A DNA stretch of 24,681 bases from JAJZXY01 sp046706185 (GCA_046706185.1 JBJKPR010000057.1:1-24681); one strand, 5' to 3'. Shown: positions 14,921 to 22,455, numbered from the stretch's first letter. The notes: generated by a model not told the origin, from the sequence alone. Program-made: numbers and translations.

Positions 14921-16161
14921 TGAATGCGGAAAACAGCACTGCAGGCATTTCGCCGGAAATGACGGCGAGGCGGGCGACTGGTCTGTCGGCCAATTTCAGG
15001 TTCCTGCTGCTTAACGCAGGCATCTCCAGGGGCGGGACCTCGGCCTACGGCGTGATAATACTCTGGGTTGTCCTTGCACTCACTCATTCGACGGTAATCA
15101 CAGGCCTGGCCGACGGAATGGTTTCGGTGCCTTTGTTCATCAGTTTCCTGGTCGGCGCACTGGTGGACAGAAGCAGCAGGAAGAAGACACTGGGACTGAT
15201 TGCCTCAATTGCCAGACCTGCCGTCATTGGCCTCATGTTCGTGGCGCTCGTAGAACACAGCATCTACCTGCTTGCTGCCCTGTTCTTCAGCACCTCCATT
15301 CTGATCGGCTTCACTTCAGACGTCATGAACTCAATCAGGTCTGTCTGGTCGAAGCAGTTTCTGGACGAGGCGACGTACAAGAAGGGGACCTCGCTGCTTC
15401 AGGCTTCGACCGCCATAGCTGAAACGGCTGGCTACGGCATTGCAGGCGCAGTGCTGGTTGCAGGATTTGACAGCGCATTCCTGATGCTTGCTGTAATCTT
15501 TGCGGCCGCATTCCTGGCCATCATTCCGATAAAGACGGAAGCGGAGGTAAGTCAGGAACAGGGATCCATCAGGGCATCGCTCAGCGAGGGACTGCAGTTC
15601 GTCTGGAAAACGAAGTTCATACCGCAGATAATGCTTGTATCCCTTCTGGCCAACTTCCTGCTCGGAACGGTGGGCATAGGCCTCACAGCCCTCATCCAGA
15701 ATGTCTTCAAACTGCCCGCATCGTACTTCGGCACACTTCTTCTAGTCTTTTCAATTGCGGTGATATTCGGCTCTGTGTTCGCTGTTAGGGTGAGCGGCAG
15801 TGTTGGGAAGCTTGTGACTTTGACGATGCTTCTCATCGGCGTGTTCATCGGTCTTGTGGGCATCTCACCTGCAATCTACTACGATTTTGTCCTCATGCTG
15901 GGGATCGGCCTGCTCATTGGCATTGTCAATGTGGTCGGATCTACAATCCTGATAAAGAGAGTGCCGCAGGAGATGATGGCAAGGGTACAGGGGACGATTA
16001 CAACATTCGGTCTGGGAATGACATTCATCTCCGGCACTGTTGGAGGGATTATCATAGCATTCACCTCGGTCAGGATCATGCTTGAGATCATAGGAATTGC
16101 AACGGTTGCGCTGGCAGCAGTTTCTGTGACATTCAGGGAACTGTACAGGAGCACCGTCTGA
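14920..16161 (+). CDS. Major facilitator superfamily transporter
   Basis: 413 residues with about 12 hydrophobic segments in two halves of six. The loop after the second segment, VDRSSRKKTLGL (about residues 82-93), is the MFS motif A region (G..aDR.gRk). The overall look is that of the MefA/EntS-like drug or siderophore exporters, with a long loop between the halves around KTEAEVSQEQGSIRA. It acts in the cytoplasmic membrane by proton antiport or uniport; the substrate is unknown. GTG 14917 immediately precedes ATG 14920. The neighbour on the other strand is an ArsR-like regulator sharing the promoter region, suggesting inducible export. The transcript may end at or read through the hairpin at 16167-16198. 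Confidence 0.9.
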   Translation: MNAENSTAGISPEMTARRATGLSANFRFLLLNAGISRGGTSAYGVIILWVVLALTHSTVITGLADGMVSVPLFISFLVGALVDRSSRKKTLGLIASIARPAVIGLMFVALVEHSIYLLAALFFSTSILIGFTSDVMNSIRSVWSKQFLDEATYKKGTSLLQASTAIAETAGYGIAGAVLVAGFDSAFLMLAVIFAAAFLAIIPIKTEAEVSQEQGSIRASLSEGLQFVWKTKFIPQIMLVSLLANFLLGTVGIGLTALIQNVFKLPASYFGTLLLVFSIAVIFGSVFAVRVSGSVGKLVTLTMLLIGVFIGLVGISPAIYYDFVLMLGIGLLIGIVNVVGSTILIKRVPQEMMARVQGTITTFGLGMTFISGTVGGIIIAFTSVRIMLEIIGIATVALAAVSVTFRELYRSTV

Positions 16162-16166
16162 AACGG

Positions 16167-16198
16167 AACAGGGGCAATGACAGCCGCTCTCCCCTGTT
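16167..16198 (+). terminator. Stem-loop after the MFS gene, touching the next promoter
   Basis: AACAGGGG (16167-16174) and CCCCTGTT (16191-16198) are perfect 8-base complements with a 16-base loop. The stem starts 6 bp after the MFS stop. There is no T-run, and the right arm abuts the TATTATAT element of the flavin reductase gene, so it may be a weak terminator or a regulatory site. Confidence 0.4.
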
Positions 16199-16205
16199 AT
16201 TATAT
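16198..16205 (+). promoter_or_regulatory. TATA element, leaderless promoter of the flavin reductase gene
   Basis: TATTATAT is centred about 25 bp before ATG 16226, so transcription should begin at or next to the initiator codon. A GGTG just before ATG is present but would then not be transcribed. Confidence 0.5.
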
Positions 16206-16225
16206 GTGAACGGGATCAGTGGTGC

Positions 16226-16738
16226 ATGAGAACAGTCGGACTGGATGGCTCAAAAAGAAGGTTCACTTCCACCGTCGCACTGGTCACCTCGGCCTACCAG
16301 GGAGCAAGCAACGTCATGTCTGCCGAGTGGTCACTGCGTGTTTCCATAGACCCGTACCTTGTCGCGGTCTTTGTCGGTCACGAAAGAGGAAGTTACGGCC
16401 TTATCAGCGGCTCTGGAGAATTCGGCCTCAACTACTGTTCCGAAGGGCAGGTGGCCCTTGCCCATACGGCAGGCAGGCATTCTATTTCAAACGGGGAGGA
16501 CAAGTGGAAGATGGCAGACTTCAGGACATTCGAGGGCATGGCCATCAAAGCACCGCTGATTGAGGGCTGCATAACTAACCTGGAATGCAAGGTAGTGGAT
16601 GAGTTCCCAACAGGTGACCATGCGTCATTCATCGGCGAGGTTCTGAACGCATACTACGACGATGAGAAGAAACCGCTTGTCTATCACGGCGGGGAGTACT
16701 ACCGGCTGGGAGAGCATCTCAGTGAACCGGACAGCTGA
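16226..16738 (+). CDS. Flavin reductase-like, FMN-binding split-barrel protein
   Basis: 170 residues. The family reduces FMN or FAD with NAD(P)H or binds FMN as a redox carrier. The sequence runs FTSTVALVTSAYQG, ASNVMSAEWSLRVSIDPYL, AVFVGHERGSYGLI, SGEFGLNYCSE, and later GDHASFIGEVLNAYYD; this N-V-M-S-A plus P-x-L plus S-G-E-F-G-x-N order is diagnostic of the flavin reductase domain (HpaC/FMN-binding split barrel). The length is normal. It has its own probable leaderless promoter and is flanked by transporters, so no partner oxygenase is evident. An archaeal flavoredoxin-type role is an alternative. Confidence 0.9.
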   Translation: MRTVGLDGSKRRFTSTVALVTSAYQGASNVMSAEWSLRVSIDPYLVAVFVGHERGSYGLISGSGEFGLNYCSEGQVALAHTAGRHSISNGEDKWKMADFRTFEGMAIKAPLIEGCITNLECKVVDEFPTGDHASFIGEVLNAYYDDEKKPLVYHGGEYYRLGEHLSEPDS

Positions 16739-16755
16739 ACAGTAGCCACCCCCTG

Positions 16756-17652
16756 TCATATTCCGAGGGAGTATGATATGATTGCAACGCCCACTATGAT
16801 CAGTATCGCTCCGACGACGAGACGCATCGTCAGCGACTCCTTCCCGCGCATTGTAATGAACGACAGAAGCATTGTGAAGAGCGGATTGGCAGTGGTGACG
16901 GGTGCAACAAGAACCACAGGTGCCACAAGCAGTGCAATGAACCGTGCACTCTGCGCGAGTCCGGAGGACGAACCGGCGGCGGCGAGATAAGGTATTCTGC
17001 CTCCTACAATCCTGCTCAGCTTTTTTGTCCTCACCAGGTTGAGGACGAAGTAGAAGCAGGAAGCTGTCAGGTATGATATCAGTGCACCGTCAATAGGCAG
17101 CGGAGTGATCAGGTTCGCCGCCCTTATCACAACCACTGACAGGCCCACGAATATGGCCGCAACGAGCGCAAACACCAGCCCGCGGCTGTCAAGCTTCCTT
17201 CCCCTGTCATTTCCAGTGGTGACAAGAACCGTTCCGAAGAATGCAAGAACGACTCCTACGGCGGCGACAAGCGTGAGCGGTTCCTGTATCAGAAGTATGC
17301 CGAACAGGACGGCAAACAGGCTCTGGGATGATGTGATGGAGCTGCCCCTCGAAGGGCCAAGTATCACCATTGCCGTGTAGTTGAGCATCCTGCCGAGAAT
17401 GAAATTGAGTATCCCTGCGCCTGCAAAGAGAAACGCCGAGTAAACGGGCATCGAGCCGATGTGCATGAATTCGCCCGTCAGGACAGCCGATACGAATATC
17501 ATCAGCGTCGAAAAAAGGACTGTCGTGAAAACACTTGATGAGATGTCCTTTGTAGTCATTCCTCTCGAGACGAACATGTTTGAGACAGCAAACATGAACC
17601 CAGAAAAAACAGAGAGAACGAGCCCGAGAAGTATGTTAACCATGACAATCAT
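16756..17652 (-). CDS. EamA/DMT-superfamily permease
   Basis: 298 residues with ten hydrophobic segments in two five-helix repeats, the drug/metabolite transporter design. LGPSRGSSITSSQSLFAVLFG near the end of the first half and VAPVVLVAPVTTANPLFTMLLSF in the second half match the EamA repeat pattern (the P..a....P.f..l.s). Substrates range from amino acids to nucleotide sugars and cannot be told here. It converges on the flavin reductase gene with only 17 bp between. ATG 17652 and ATG 17643 are both possible starts. Confidence 0.9.
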   Translation of the reverse strand: MIVMVNILLGLVLSVFSGFMFAVSNMFVSRGMTTKDISSSVFTTVLFSTLMIFVSAVLTGEFMHIGSMPVYSAFLFAGAGILNFILGRMLNYTAMVILGPSRGSSITSSQSLFAVLFGILLIQEPLTLVAAVGVVLAFFGTVLVTTGNDRGRKLDSRGLVFALVAAIFVGLSVVVIRAANLITPLPIDGALISYLTASCFYFVLNLVRTKKLSRIVGGRIPYLAAAGSSSGLAQSARFIALLVAPVVLVAPVTTANPLFTMLLSFITMRGKESLTMRLVVGAILIIVGVAIISYSLGI

Positions 17653-17766
17653 CAGTCCCCGCAGCTGCTGTTAAGGGCATCAGTCTTCATACCTGGCAGC
17701 AGTGTGAAACAGCGGGCACTGAAGGTTGCAGAGCGGGGAACGGGAGGCATGTACAACTGTCCCTTC

Positions 17767-18255
17767 TCATTCACTCTTCTGCTGAACAGTCGCGTTGCCG
17801 TTCTCACCGGTGGCAGTGCCCTTCTGCGGCGGTTCAGCCTTCCTGACAACAGGATCAAGCTTCTTCTCTCCCTTCGACGCGTCCTGAGATGGAGGCTGTT
17901 TTGCCAACGATGTGACCTTCTCCTCGAACTCGTCGATGCCTGCATCTGCGATCCAGTCGATCATGTCCCCGACAAGCCCCTTCGCCCCCCTGATGACCCT
18001 TATGCCGGAAGACTGCATGGATGCCACTGTCCCCTGCTTTATGCCGCGGGCAACGACAACCTCAATCTTCAGCTTGCCCAGGAGCCTCCCCCATTCTCCC
18101 TCCGGCGGAGGGGAGGGAAAGCCCTGTTTTATCTTTGTGTCAGCGAGGGTATCCTCAATGATGCTTGCTATCGTGTAATATCTTGCTGTTTCAAAGTCTG
18201 AAGCAAGGTTGCTCAGCGTACCTGTCTCATTGTCGGAGGGGAAGATTATAAACAT
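17767..18255 (-). CDS. NifX/NifB-C-terminal-like (dinitrogenase FeMo-cofactor biosynthesis) domain protein
   Basis: 162 residues from ATG 18255. The first 110 resemble the small domain shared by NifX, NafY and the MTH1175 group: FIIFPSDNETG at the start, then VVVARGIKQGTVASMQSSGI followed by RVIRGAKGLVGDMIDWIADAG, equivalent to the G.G......L...GI.V..G..G.V......G pattern. There is an unusual Pro-rich insert (GFPSPPPEGEWG) before the third strand. The last 50 residues are a low-complexity Lys/Gln/Pro/Glu tail. Such proteins bind Fe-S or Mo/Fe clusters or act as chaperones; a nitrogenase link is not implied, since no nif genes are nearby. A frame from GTG 18267 exists, but a TATA-like TGCATAAT about 30 bp before ATG 18255 favours the shorter start. 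Confidence 0.75.
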   Translation of the reverse strand: MFIIFPSDNETGTLSNLASDFETARYYTIASIIEDTLADTKIKQGFPSPPPEGEWGRLLGKLKIEVVVARGIKQGTVASMQSSGIRVIRGAKGLVGDMIDWIADAGIDEFEEKVTSLAKQPPSQDASKGEKKLDPVVRKAEPPQKGTATGENGNATVQQKSE

Positions 18256-18507
18256 GGGATAAGCCACGCTCTCTGGTGATTATGCATCGCAATAGACCAC
18301 CCCTCGATAAAAATATTATGCAAAACTGGGGTATGTCCCTGCAAGATCATCGGTCAGCTCTGCCGCACGGCACGGCCGGAGGCGTCCTGCTTGTGCTCCA
18401 GGCACTCTTTTTTCGATTTGCACAGGCCCCCAAATCAAGTATTATTAGTTCGGGGCAGGATATGTAGTGATAGAGGACTTCGGAGGCACAGGTCCCCTGT
18501 GATCGCC
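18256..18507. other. Divergent intergenic region
   Basis: This lies between the NifX-like gene (minus) and the phosphoribosyltransferase (plus). AT-rich segments near 18283-18290 and 18303-18316 could serve the minus gene, and GGATATGT near 18458-18465 the plus gene. No gene is seen. The open plus frame here (from 18391) is only an upstream extension of the phosphoribosyltransferase. Confidence 0.4.
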
Positions 18508-19155
18508 ATGTTCAGGAACAGGGAAGAAGCGGGGAGACTGCTCGGAAGAGCGCTTTCCGCGTTCCAGGGAAAGGAAACGGTCGTCCTTGCCATACCGGGA
18601 GGGGGGGTCCCGGTGGGTAAGCAGATTGCGCTACTGCTTGGCTCGGAGCTTGACGTTATAGTCACCAGGAAGATCGGTGCGCCAGGCAATCCTGAATTTG
18701 CCATAGGTTCAGTCACGCAGGACGGACAGACCATAGCAGACATGAAGCTGCTCGATGAACTGCAGGTAAGCTACGACTACCTCGAGTCGGAGGCGTCAAG
18801 GCAGCTTGGGAGGATAAAGAAAAGCCTGGAGAGCTACAGGGGTGAGAGGCCCTACCCGAAGCTTGAGGGAATGACTGCAATCATCTGTGACGACGGCATT
18901 GCGACAGGCTCAACCATGAGGGCTGCCATTCAATCGGCAAGGAAAATGAATGCTTCGAAGGTGGTTGTTGCAGTTCCGGTCGGCCCCTACGATGCAATAG
19001 CCTCACTCTCTAAGATTGTAGACAAGGTTGTATGCCTTATGACACCTGTGCATTTCTTCGCCGTTGGAGACTACTACGGCGAATTTGAACATGTGGGGGA
19101 GGCGGAGGTAAGAAGCATACTCGATAGCATGAGGTCGCAGGTAAGTGCGAGATAG
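18508..19155 (+). CDS. Predicted phosphoribosyltransferase (type I PRTase fold)
   Basis: 215 residues from ATG 18508. The PRPP-binding signature IICDDGIATGST is at residues 125-136, preceded by the N-terminal PGGGVPVG loop (30-37) and the VTRKIGAPGNPEFAIG segment, the set that defines the stand-alone predicted phosphoribosyltransferase group often found in archaea. The hood domain has PVGPYDAI and a C-terminal tail with the segment VHFFAVGDYYGEF. The acceptor base is unknown; some relatives are fused to alpha/beta hydrolases. The longer frame to 18391 looks non-coding. The gene ends in TAG, rare in this window. Confidence 0.87.
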   Translation: MFRNREEAGRLLGRALSAFQGKETVVLAIPGGGVPVGKQIALLLGSELDVIVTRKIGAPGNPEFAIGSVTQDGQTIADMKLLDELQVSYDYLESEASRQLGRIKKSLESYRGERPYPKLEGMTAIICDDGIATGSTMRAAIQSARKMNASKVVVAVPVGPYDAIASLSKIVDKVVCLMTPVHFFAVGDYYGEFEHVGEAEVRSILDSMRSQVSAR

Positions 19156-19235
19156 CGTCTTCAATTGAGCGGATAAGGCAAACGCCGGCACAGAGGCAGC
19201 CCTTGATTCATGCCCCTTCATCTGCCCGTGCCGCA

Positions 19236-19247
19236 GCCCCCGGGGGG
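19236..19247. repeat. GC-rich palindrome between convergent genes
   Basis: GCCCCC followed directly by GGGGGG(C) forms a nearly perfect palindrome without a loop, located in the 120-bp gap between the phosphoribosyltransferase (plus) and HIT gene (minus). It could form a short hairpin at the 3' end of either mRNA. There is no T-tract. Confidence 0.3.
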
Positions 19248-19278
19248 CCGCCCAAACCTGAAACCGCAGCCTGGAATT

Positions 19279-19707
19279 TCAGAGAAGTATGCCCTTCCTT
19301 ATCTCATCTGAAAGCTGCTGAACCTCCTCCGCTGACATCCTTGCCTCGCTTACCACCGCCCCTTCCCTGACAAAGTCGTCGAAGAACACGTCACCGCCGG
19401 TATGTGGCGCCAGATGAACGTGCAGATGGGGGATGTGGCCCCCGTATATGTAGACATAGACGAGTTCGGCCCCCGCGGCAGACTTGAGGCTCCTGCACAC
19501 GGAAGCAAGCACGGTTCCAAACTCTGCTGCCTCCGCTCCGTCCAGTTCGGTTATGTAGCTCACGTGCCTCTTCGGCTCCAGATAGCAGAGACCCCTTACT
19601 CCACTGTATGTGGTGGTTGTCAGCCTCCATCTGTTGTTCGCCCAGACCTGAACTCTTTTGAACTGGCTGTCTGCCTCACCGGTGCATATGCTGCACGAAT
19701 TGGACAT
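19279..19707 (-). CDS. HIT-family nucleotide hydrolase/transferase
   Basis: 142 residues from ATG 19707. HIT proteins hydrolyse or transfer nucleotidyl groups (for example AMP-lysine, Ap4A, ADP-sulfate). The histidine triad is HLHVHLAPH with His94, His96 and His98; an N-terminal CSIC (Cys5, Cys8) probably binds zinc, as in many HIT proteins of the Fhit/HINT-like branch. Sequence order and length (140-150) are normal. Translating from the longer open frame (19821) gives an unlikely polar N-terminus. The choice of 19707 is backed by a TTATAA element centred 26 bp upstream, which fits a leaderless transcript. It is divergent from fixA. Confidence 0.9.
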   Translation of the reverse strand: MSNSCSICTGEADSQFKRVQVWANNRWRLTTTTYSGVRGLCYLEPKRHVSYITELDGAEAAEFGTVLASVCRSLKSAAGAELVYVYIYGGHIPHLHVHLAPHTGGDVFFDDFVREGAVVSEARMSAEEVQQLSDEIRKGILL

Positions 19708-19728
19708 GCTTCCGAATCTACGCTGCAT

Positions 19729-19736
19729 AATTATAA
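19729..19736 (-). promoter_or_regulatory. TATA element, leaderless promoter of the HIT gene
   Basis: The minus strand reads TTATAATT, centred 25-26 bp before ATG 19707. This positions transcription start on the A of ATG. Confidence 0.6.
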
Positions 19737-19824
19737 GTTGCAACGGCCTGCACGTGAGACGGTCCGGAGCAAAGCAGCGGATCTGCCCATTATTATCACA
19801 GTGTCTGAACTCCGCTACCAATGA

Positions 19825-19832
19825 TTTTTAAT
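19825..19832 (+). promoter_or_regulatory. Promoter TATA element of fixAB
   Basis: TTTTTAAT is centred about 34 bp before ATG 19863, implying a leader of about 8 bases. It lies within a partly symmetrical TGATTTTTAATCAT (19822-19835). Confidence 0.5.
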
Positions 19833-19862
19833 CATATGCCCGTATGGTGTTTTCGTGATTGA

Positions 19863-20669
19863 ATGAAGGTAGCCGTGCTTGTAAAGGCAGTACCGGACGT
19901 AAAGAACGTCAGGCTCACGATCAAGGACAATGACATAGACACTGCAGAATTGAACTTCGTTATCAATGAACAGGACAGCTATGCACTTGAAGAGGCGCTC
20001 AAGCTGAAGGAGAGGTCCGGCGGAGAGGTGATTGTGCTGAGTGCAGGGAACGAGGGAAGGAAGAAAGGCATGACACAGGCGATCAGGGAGTGCTATGCCA
20101 AGGGAGCCGACAGGGGAATAATGATCGTGGATGAAGGCTACCAGGGCTGGGACGACCTTGCAAAAGCAAAGGTGTTCGCCTCTGTTCTCCAGCAGGAAAA
20201 GCCCGATGTCGTACTGTGCGGGTCGCAGTCATTCGATACCGCAACAAGCAGGATAGGCCCGATGGTGGCAGAGTTCCTTGGAATGCCTCACGTGTCGCTG
20301 ATAACAAAGCTCGAGCCTGCGGCCGATGGCACGGGATTCAGCGTTTCAAGGGATCTCGAACAGGGTGTCCAGGAGCTTGTGGAGATACAGTCGCCGTGTG
20401 TGCTCACGGCCCAGACTGGCATCAACACACCGCGGTATGCCGCGCTGAGCAAGATCATAATGGCAACAAGGAAGGAGATAAAGAGCATCCAGCTCAAGGA
20501 AACAGGTGTCACGCAGGAGGAGATGGAGAAGCTGAACAGAGTGAAGGTTGAGAGCGCGGGCTTTCCGGAGGAGAAGGAAAGCAATGTGCAGATTATCAAC
20601 GGTACGCCTGAAGAGGAGGCGGCACAGCTTGTCAGGGCACTCAGGGAGAAAGGACTCCTGCAGGGGTGA
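19863..20669 (+). CDS. fixA: Electron transfer flavoprotein beta subunit
   Basis: 268 residues. The beta subunit of ETF carries AMP (or a second FAD in bifurcating forms) and passes electrons from acyl-CoA dehydrogenases or other flavoenzymes to the quinone pool with FixB. The start MKVAVLVKAVPDVKNVRL is the classic beta-subunit N-terminus; NFVINEQDSYALEEALKLKE (residues 31-50) and the signature around LCGSQSFDTATSRIGPMVAEFLG (about 118-140) fit, as do the PCVLTAQTGINTPRY and C-terminal EEEAAQLVRALREKG. Length is typical of the archaeal type. It overlaps the fixB open frame by GTGA. Electron donor and acceptor genes (FixC/FixX, acyl-CoA dehydrogenase) are not in the window. Confidence 0.95.
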   Translation: MKVAVLVKAVPDVKNVRLTIKDNDIDTAELNFVINEQDSYALEEALKLKERSGGEVIVLSAGNEGRKKGMTQAIRECYAKGADRGIMIVDEGYQGWDDLAKAKVFASVLQQEKPDVVLCGSQSFDTATSRIGPMVAEFLGMPHVSLITKLEPAADGTGFSVSRDLEQGVQELVEIQSPCVLTAQTGINTPRYAALSKIIMATRKEIKSIQLKETGVTQEEMEKLNRVKVESAGFPEEKESNVQIINGTPEEEAAQLVRALREKGLLQG

Positions 20670-20674
20670 ACAGG

Positions 20675-21637
20675 ATGACAATACTTGTGGTGTGTGAACA
20701 GAGGCAGGGAGAGCTGAAGGACGTTTCGCTCGAGCTAGTTGCTGCAGCAAAGGGCGCGGCGAAGGACGGGGAGAGGGTCGTGGCAGCTGTTCTAGGTTCG
20801 GGCATTGAAGCGGTTGCCCAGGCAGTGGCCGTGCACGGAGCCGACGAGGTGCTTGCAGTAGACAACGGGCAGCTTCTCAACTACACCTACGATGCGTACA
20901 AGCATGCGCTCCTGAAGGTCATCGAGGAATTGAAGCCTGACATAGTGCTGTCAGCCTACACATCGCAGGGAATGGACCTGTTTCCAGGAATTGCGGCAGC
21001 AACAGGCACGCCGATGCTCTCCGACTGCATCAGCCTGTCGAGGGACGGGGACAGGGTGCGTGCCAGAAGGCAGCTGTACGGCGGAAAGATCGAGGCGGGT
21101 TATTCCCTCCCCGTTCCATGTATAATCACAATCAGGCAGGCTTCCTTTGCCGCACTGCCGGAACAGAAGCCTGCTCATGTCACGAAGAAGGAGATAGACT
21201 TTGCAGGTGTGAGCCTGAGGACAGCTGTAAAGGGGTATGAAACACCTCCCAAGGAGGATGTTGACATAGAGAAGGCGAAGATTGTCATTTCAGTCGGGAG
21301 GGGGATAGAGAAGAAGGAAAACCTGCCAGTCTTCGAGGAACTCGTCAAGAGCATTGACGGCGCTGTCCTGGCAGGGTCCAGGCCGATAATCGACAACGGC
21401 TGGCTGCCGAAGGGAAGGCAGGTGGGAGTTTCTGGAAAGACGGTCAAGCCGAAGCTGTACGTCGCGCTTGGCATAAGCGGCGCAATACAGCACCTGTCGG
21501 GCATGTCAGGAAGCGAGGTGATTGTTGCCGTAAACAGGGACAAGGATGCGCCAATATTCAAGGCTGCAAACATAGGCATTGTGGACGACATATTCAAGCT
21601 CGTGCCGGCTCTTGTCAACGAGCTAAGGAAGAAGTAA
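20675..21637 (+). CDS. fixB: Electron transfer flavoprotein alpha subunit
   Basis: 320 residues from ATG 20675. The N-terminal domain (ILVVCEQRQGELKDVSLELV, to about 185) pairs with FixA. The C-terminal domain binds FAD: VISVGRGIEKKENLPVFEEL (about 207-226), AGSRPIIDNGWLPKGRQVGVSG, and the highly conserved YVALGISGAIQHLSGM near residues 265-280, with the last helices DDIFKLVPALVNELRK. GGGGTGA at 20662-20668 precedes this ATG by 6 bases and contains the fixA stop, so the two genes are probably translationally coupled. A GTG at 20666 also opens the frame. Only ETF subunits are present, so it probably serves several dehydrogenases. Confidence 0.95.
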   Translation: MTILVVCEQRQGELKDVSLELVAAAKGAAKDGERVVAAVLGSGIEAVAQAVAVHGADEVLAVDNGQLLNYTYDAYKHALLKVIEELKPDIVLSAYTSQGMDLFPGIAAATGTPMLSDCISLSRDGDRVRARRQLYGGKIEAGYSLPVPCIITIRQASFAALPEQKPAHVTKKEIDFAGVSLRTAVKGYETPPKEDVDIEKAKIVISVGRGIEKKENLPVFEELVKSIDGAVLAGSRPIIDNGWLPKGRQVGVSGKTVKPKLYVALGISGAIQHLSGMSGSEVIVAVNRDKDAPIFKAANIGIVDDIFKLVPALVNELRKK

Positions 21638-22076
21638 ACCGGCACTGATTAAATCACGGGCTTGAACCTGCAGTGTTCGTCAGGCGGTTGACCGCCCATA
21701 AGGGAGCATTTGACAATATTACATTTATGATTTTGTTGGGGGTTATGGGGAAGCAGTAATACCGTCGTTTTCAAACAGCGGATACACGGACTTCCCCCCG
21801 GCAGGCACTGAATAACATATCCGGCAAAGACGACAGCTGGGATCGCACTATCAAGATTTCCATAGGTGATCCTTGAACCTGTGCAGTAGTCCGCACATAT
21901 ACTCACCTTCTGCTACAAATAGAACTGGGATTACTTGACTCGAAACATCTCTTGGAGTTGCTTAATAACTGGTGTGACGGTTTTAACCGTCATAACCGAA
22001 ATTACTAATATCTCAAGCGATGATTGTCATATTAGGGTGAAAAGAAACGACTGAAACACAAGTTTCCCGTAAGGTT
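21638..22076. other. 440-bp intergenic region with two perfect palindromes
   Basis: No confident gene. Features: GGCGGT-TG-ACCGCC (21683-21696), TGACGGTT-TT-AACCGTCA (21975-21992), and an AT-rich stretch (TACTAATATC, about 22003-22012) that may be a TATA element. A minus-strand 85-codon frame (21649-21906) is Cys-rich (seven Cys), but has an abutting start signal and no recognised family, so it is left unassigned. The region upstream of the small membrane protein may be regulatory. Confidence 0.45.
21975..21992. repeat. Perfect 18-bp palindrome, candidate operator
   Basis: TGACGGTT and AACCGTCA are separated by TT, giving 8-bp arms. It lies about 30 bp before an AT-rich TATA-like segment and 85 bp before the small membrane protein gene, a position typical for a regulator site. 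Confidence 0.45.
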
Positions 22077-22394
22077 GTGCATGAAGCAGGGAGGTATGGA
22101 CTGGGAACAGCAATACTCGGTCTTCTCCTGATATTGATCGACGGCGTAACCGTCCTTGGTCTGAACGGCGTCCTGGCGCCATCGATAGGAGGGGTTGTGG
22201 CAGTTGGTTGGACCGAGATTGGTCTTTCGCTTCTCGCGTTCATATCGCTGGCCTTCTACAGGAGAAGTCTGACTGCCGTTGCTTGGGCCGTTATAGTGCT
22301 TGCACTTATTGCGTATGTATTTGACGGTGGCTTCTACTATGTTGGCTCAACTGTGGCAATCATCGGCGCCGTGCTCATGTACTACAAGAGATGA
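22077..22394 (+). CDS. Small integral membrane protein, unknown function
   Basis: 105 residues with four hydrophobic segments: LGTAILGLLLILIDGVTVLG, a second around GVVAVGWTEIGLSLLAFISL, SLTAVAWAVIVLALIAYVF, and YYVGSTVAIIGAVLMYY. A short hydrophilic start and a Lys-Arg end fit a helical bundle with both ends in the cytoplasm. I do not recognise the family. The start is GTG 22077, the only start codon in frame after the upstream TAA; no good Shine-Dalgarno is seen. It is followed by a clear intrinsic-type terminator, so it is transcribed alone. Confidence 0.7.
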   Translation: MHEAGRYGLGTAILGLLLILIDGVTVLGLNGVLAPSIGGVVAVGWTEIGLSLLAFISLAFYRRSLTAVAWAVIVLALIAYVFDGGFYYVGSTVAIIGAVLMYYKR

Positions 22395-22428
22395 CATGGT
22401 AAATGCGAAGAACAAACAAACGCAAACG

Positions 22429-22455
22429 GGGGAACACCTGTTTCCCCTCTTTTTT
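22429..22455 (+). terminator. Intrinsic-type terminator (stem-loop plus T-tract)
   Basis: GGGGAA (22429-22434) pairs with TTCCCC (22442-22447) around a 7-base loop and is followed directly by TCTTTTTT (22448-22455). It lies between the small membrane protein and the regulator gene. Archaea terminate mainly on T-tracts; a stem-loop is not required but does occur. Confidence 0.65.

Noticed and set aside
17704..18201. A 165-codon plus-strand frame opposite the NifX-like gene
   Set aside because: Leu/Arg/Cys-rich shadow composition; the minus strand has a recognisable domain and a promoter-compatible start.
21649..21906. A Cys-rich 85-codon minus-strand frame, considered as a small zinc protein
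   Set aside because: The AAGGTGA signal abuts its GTG start with no spacing, the Cys spacing does not match a known knuckle apart from one CIRC, and no family is recognisable. Left unassigned.
22016..22056. Possible box C/D sRNA (GCGATGA ... CTGA)
   Set aside because: The C box has a mismatch, and clear D' and C' boxes with proper spacing are absent.
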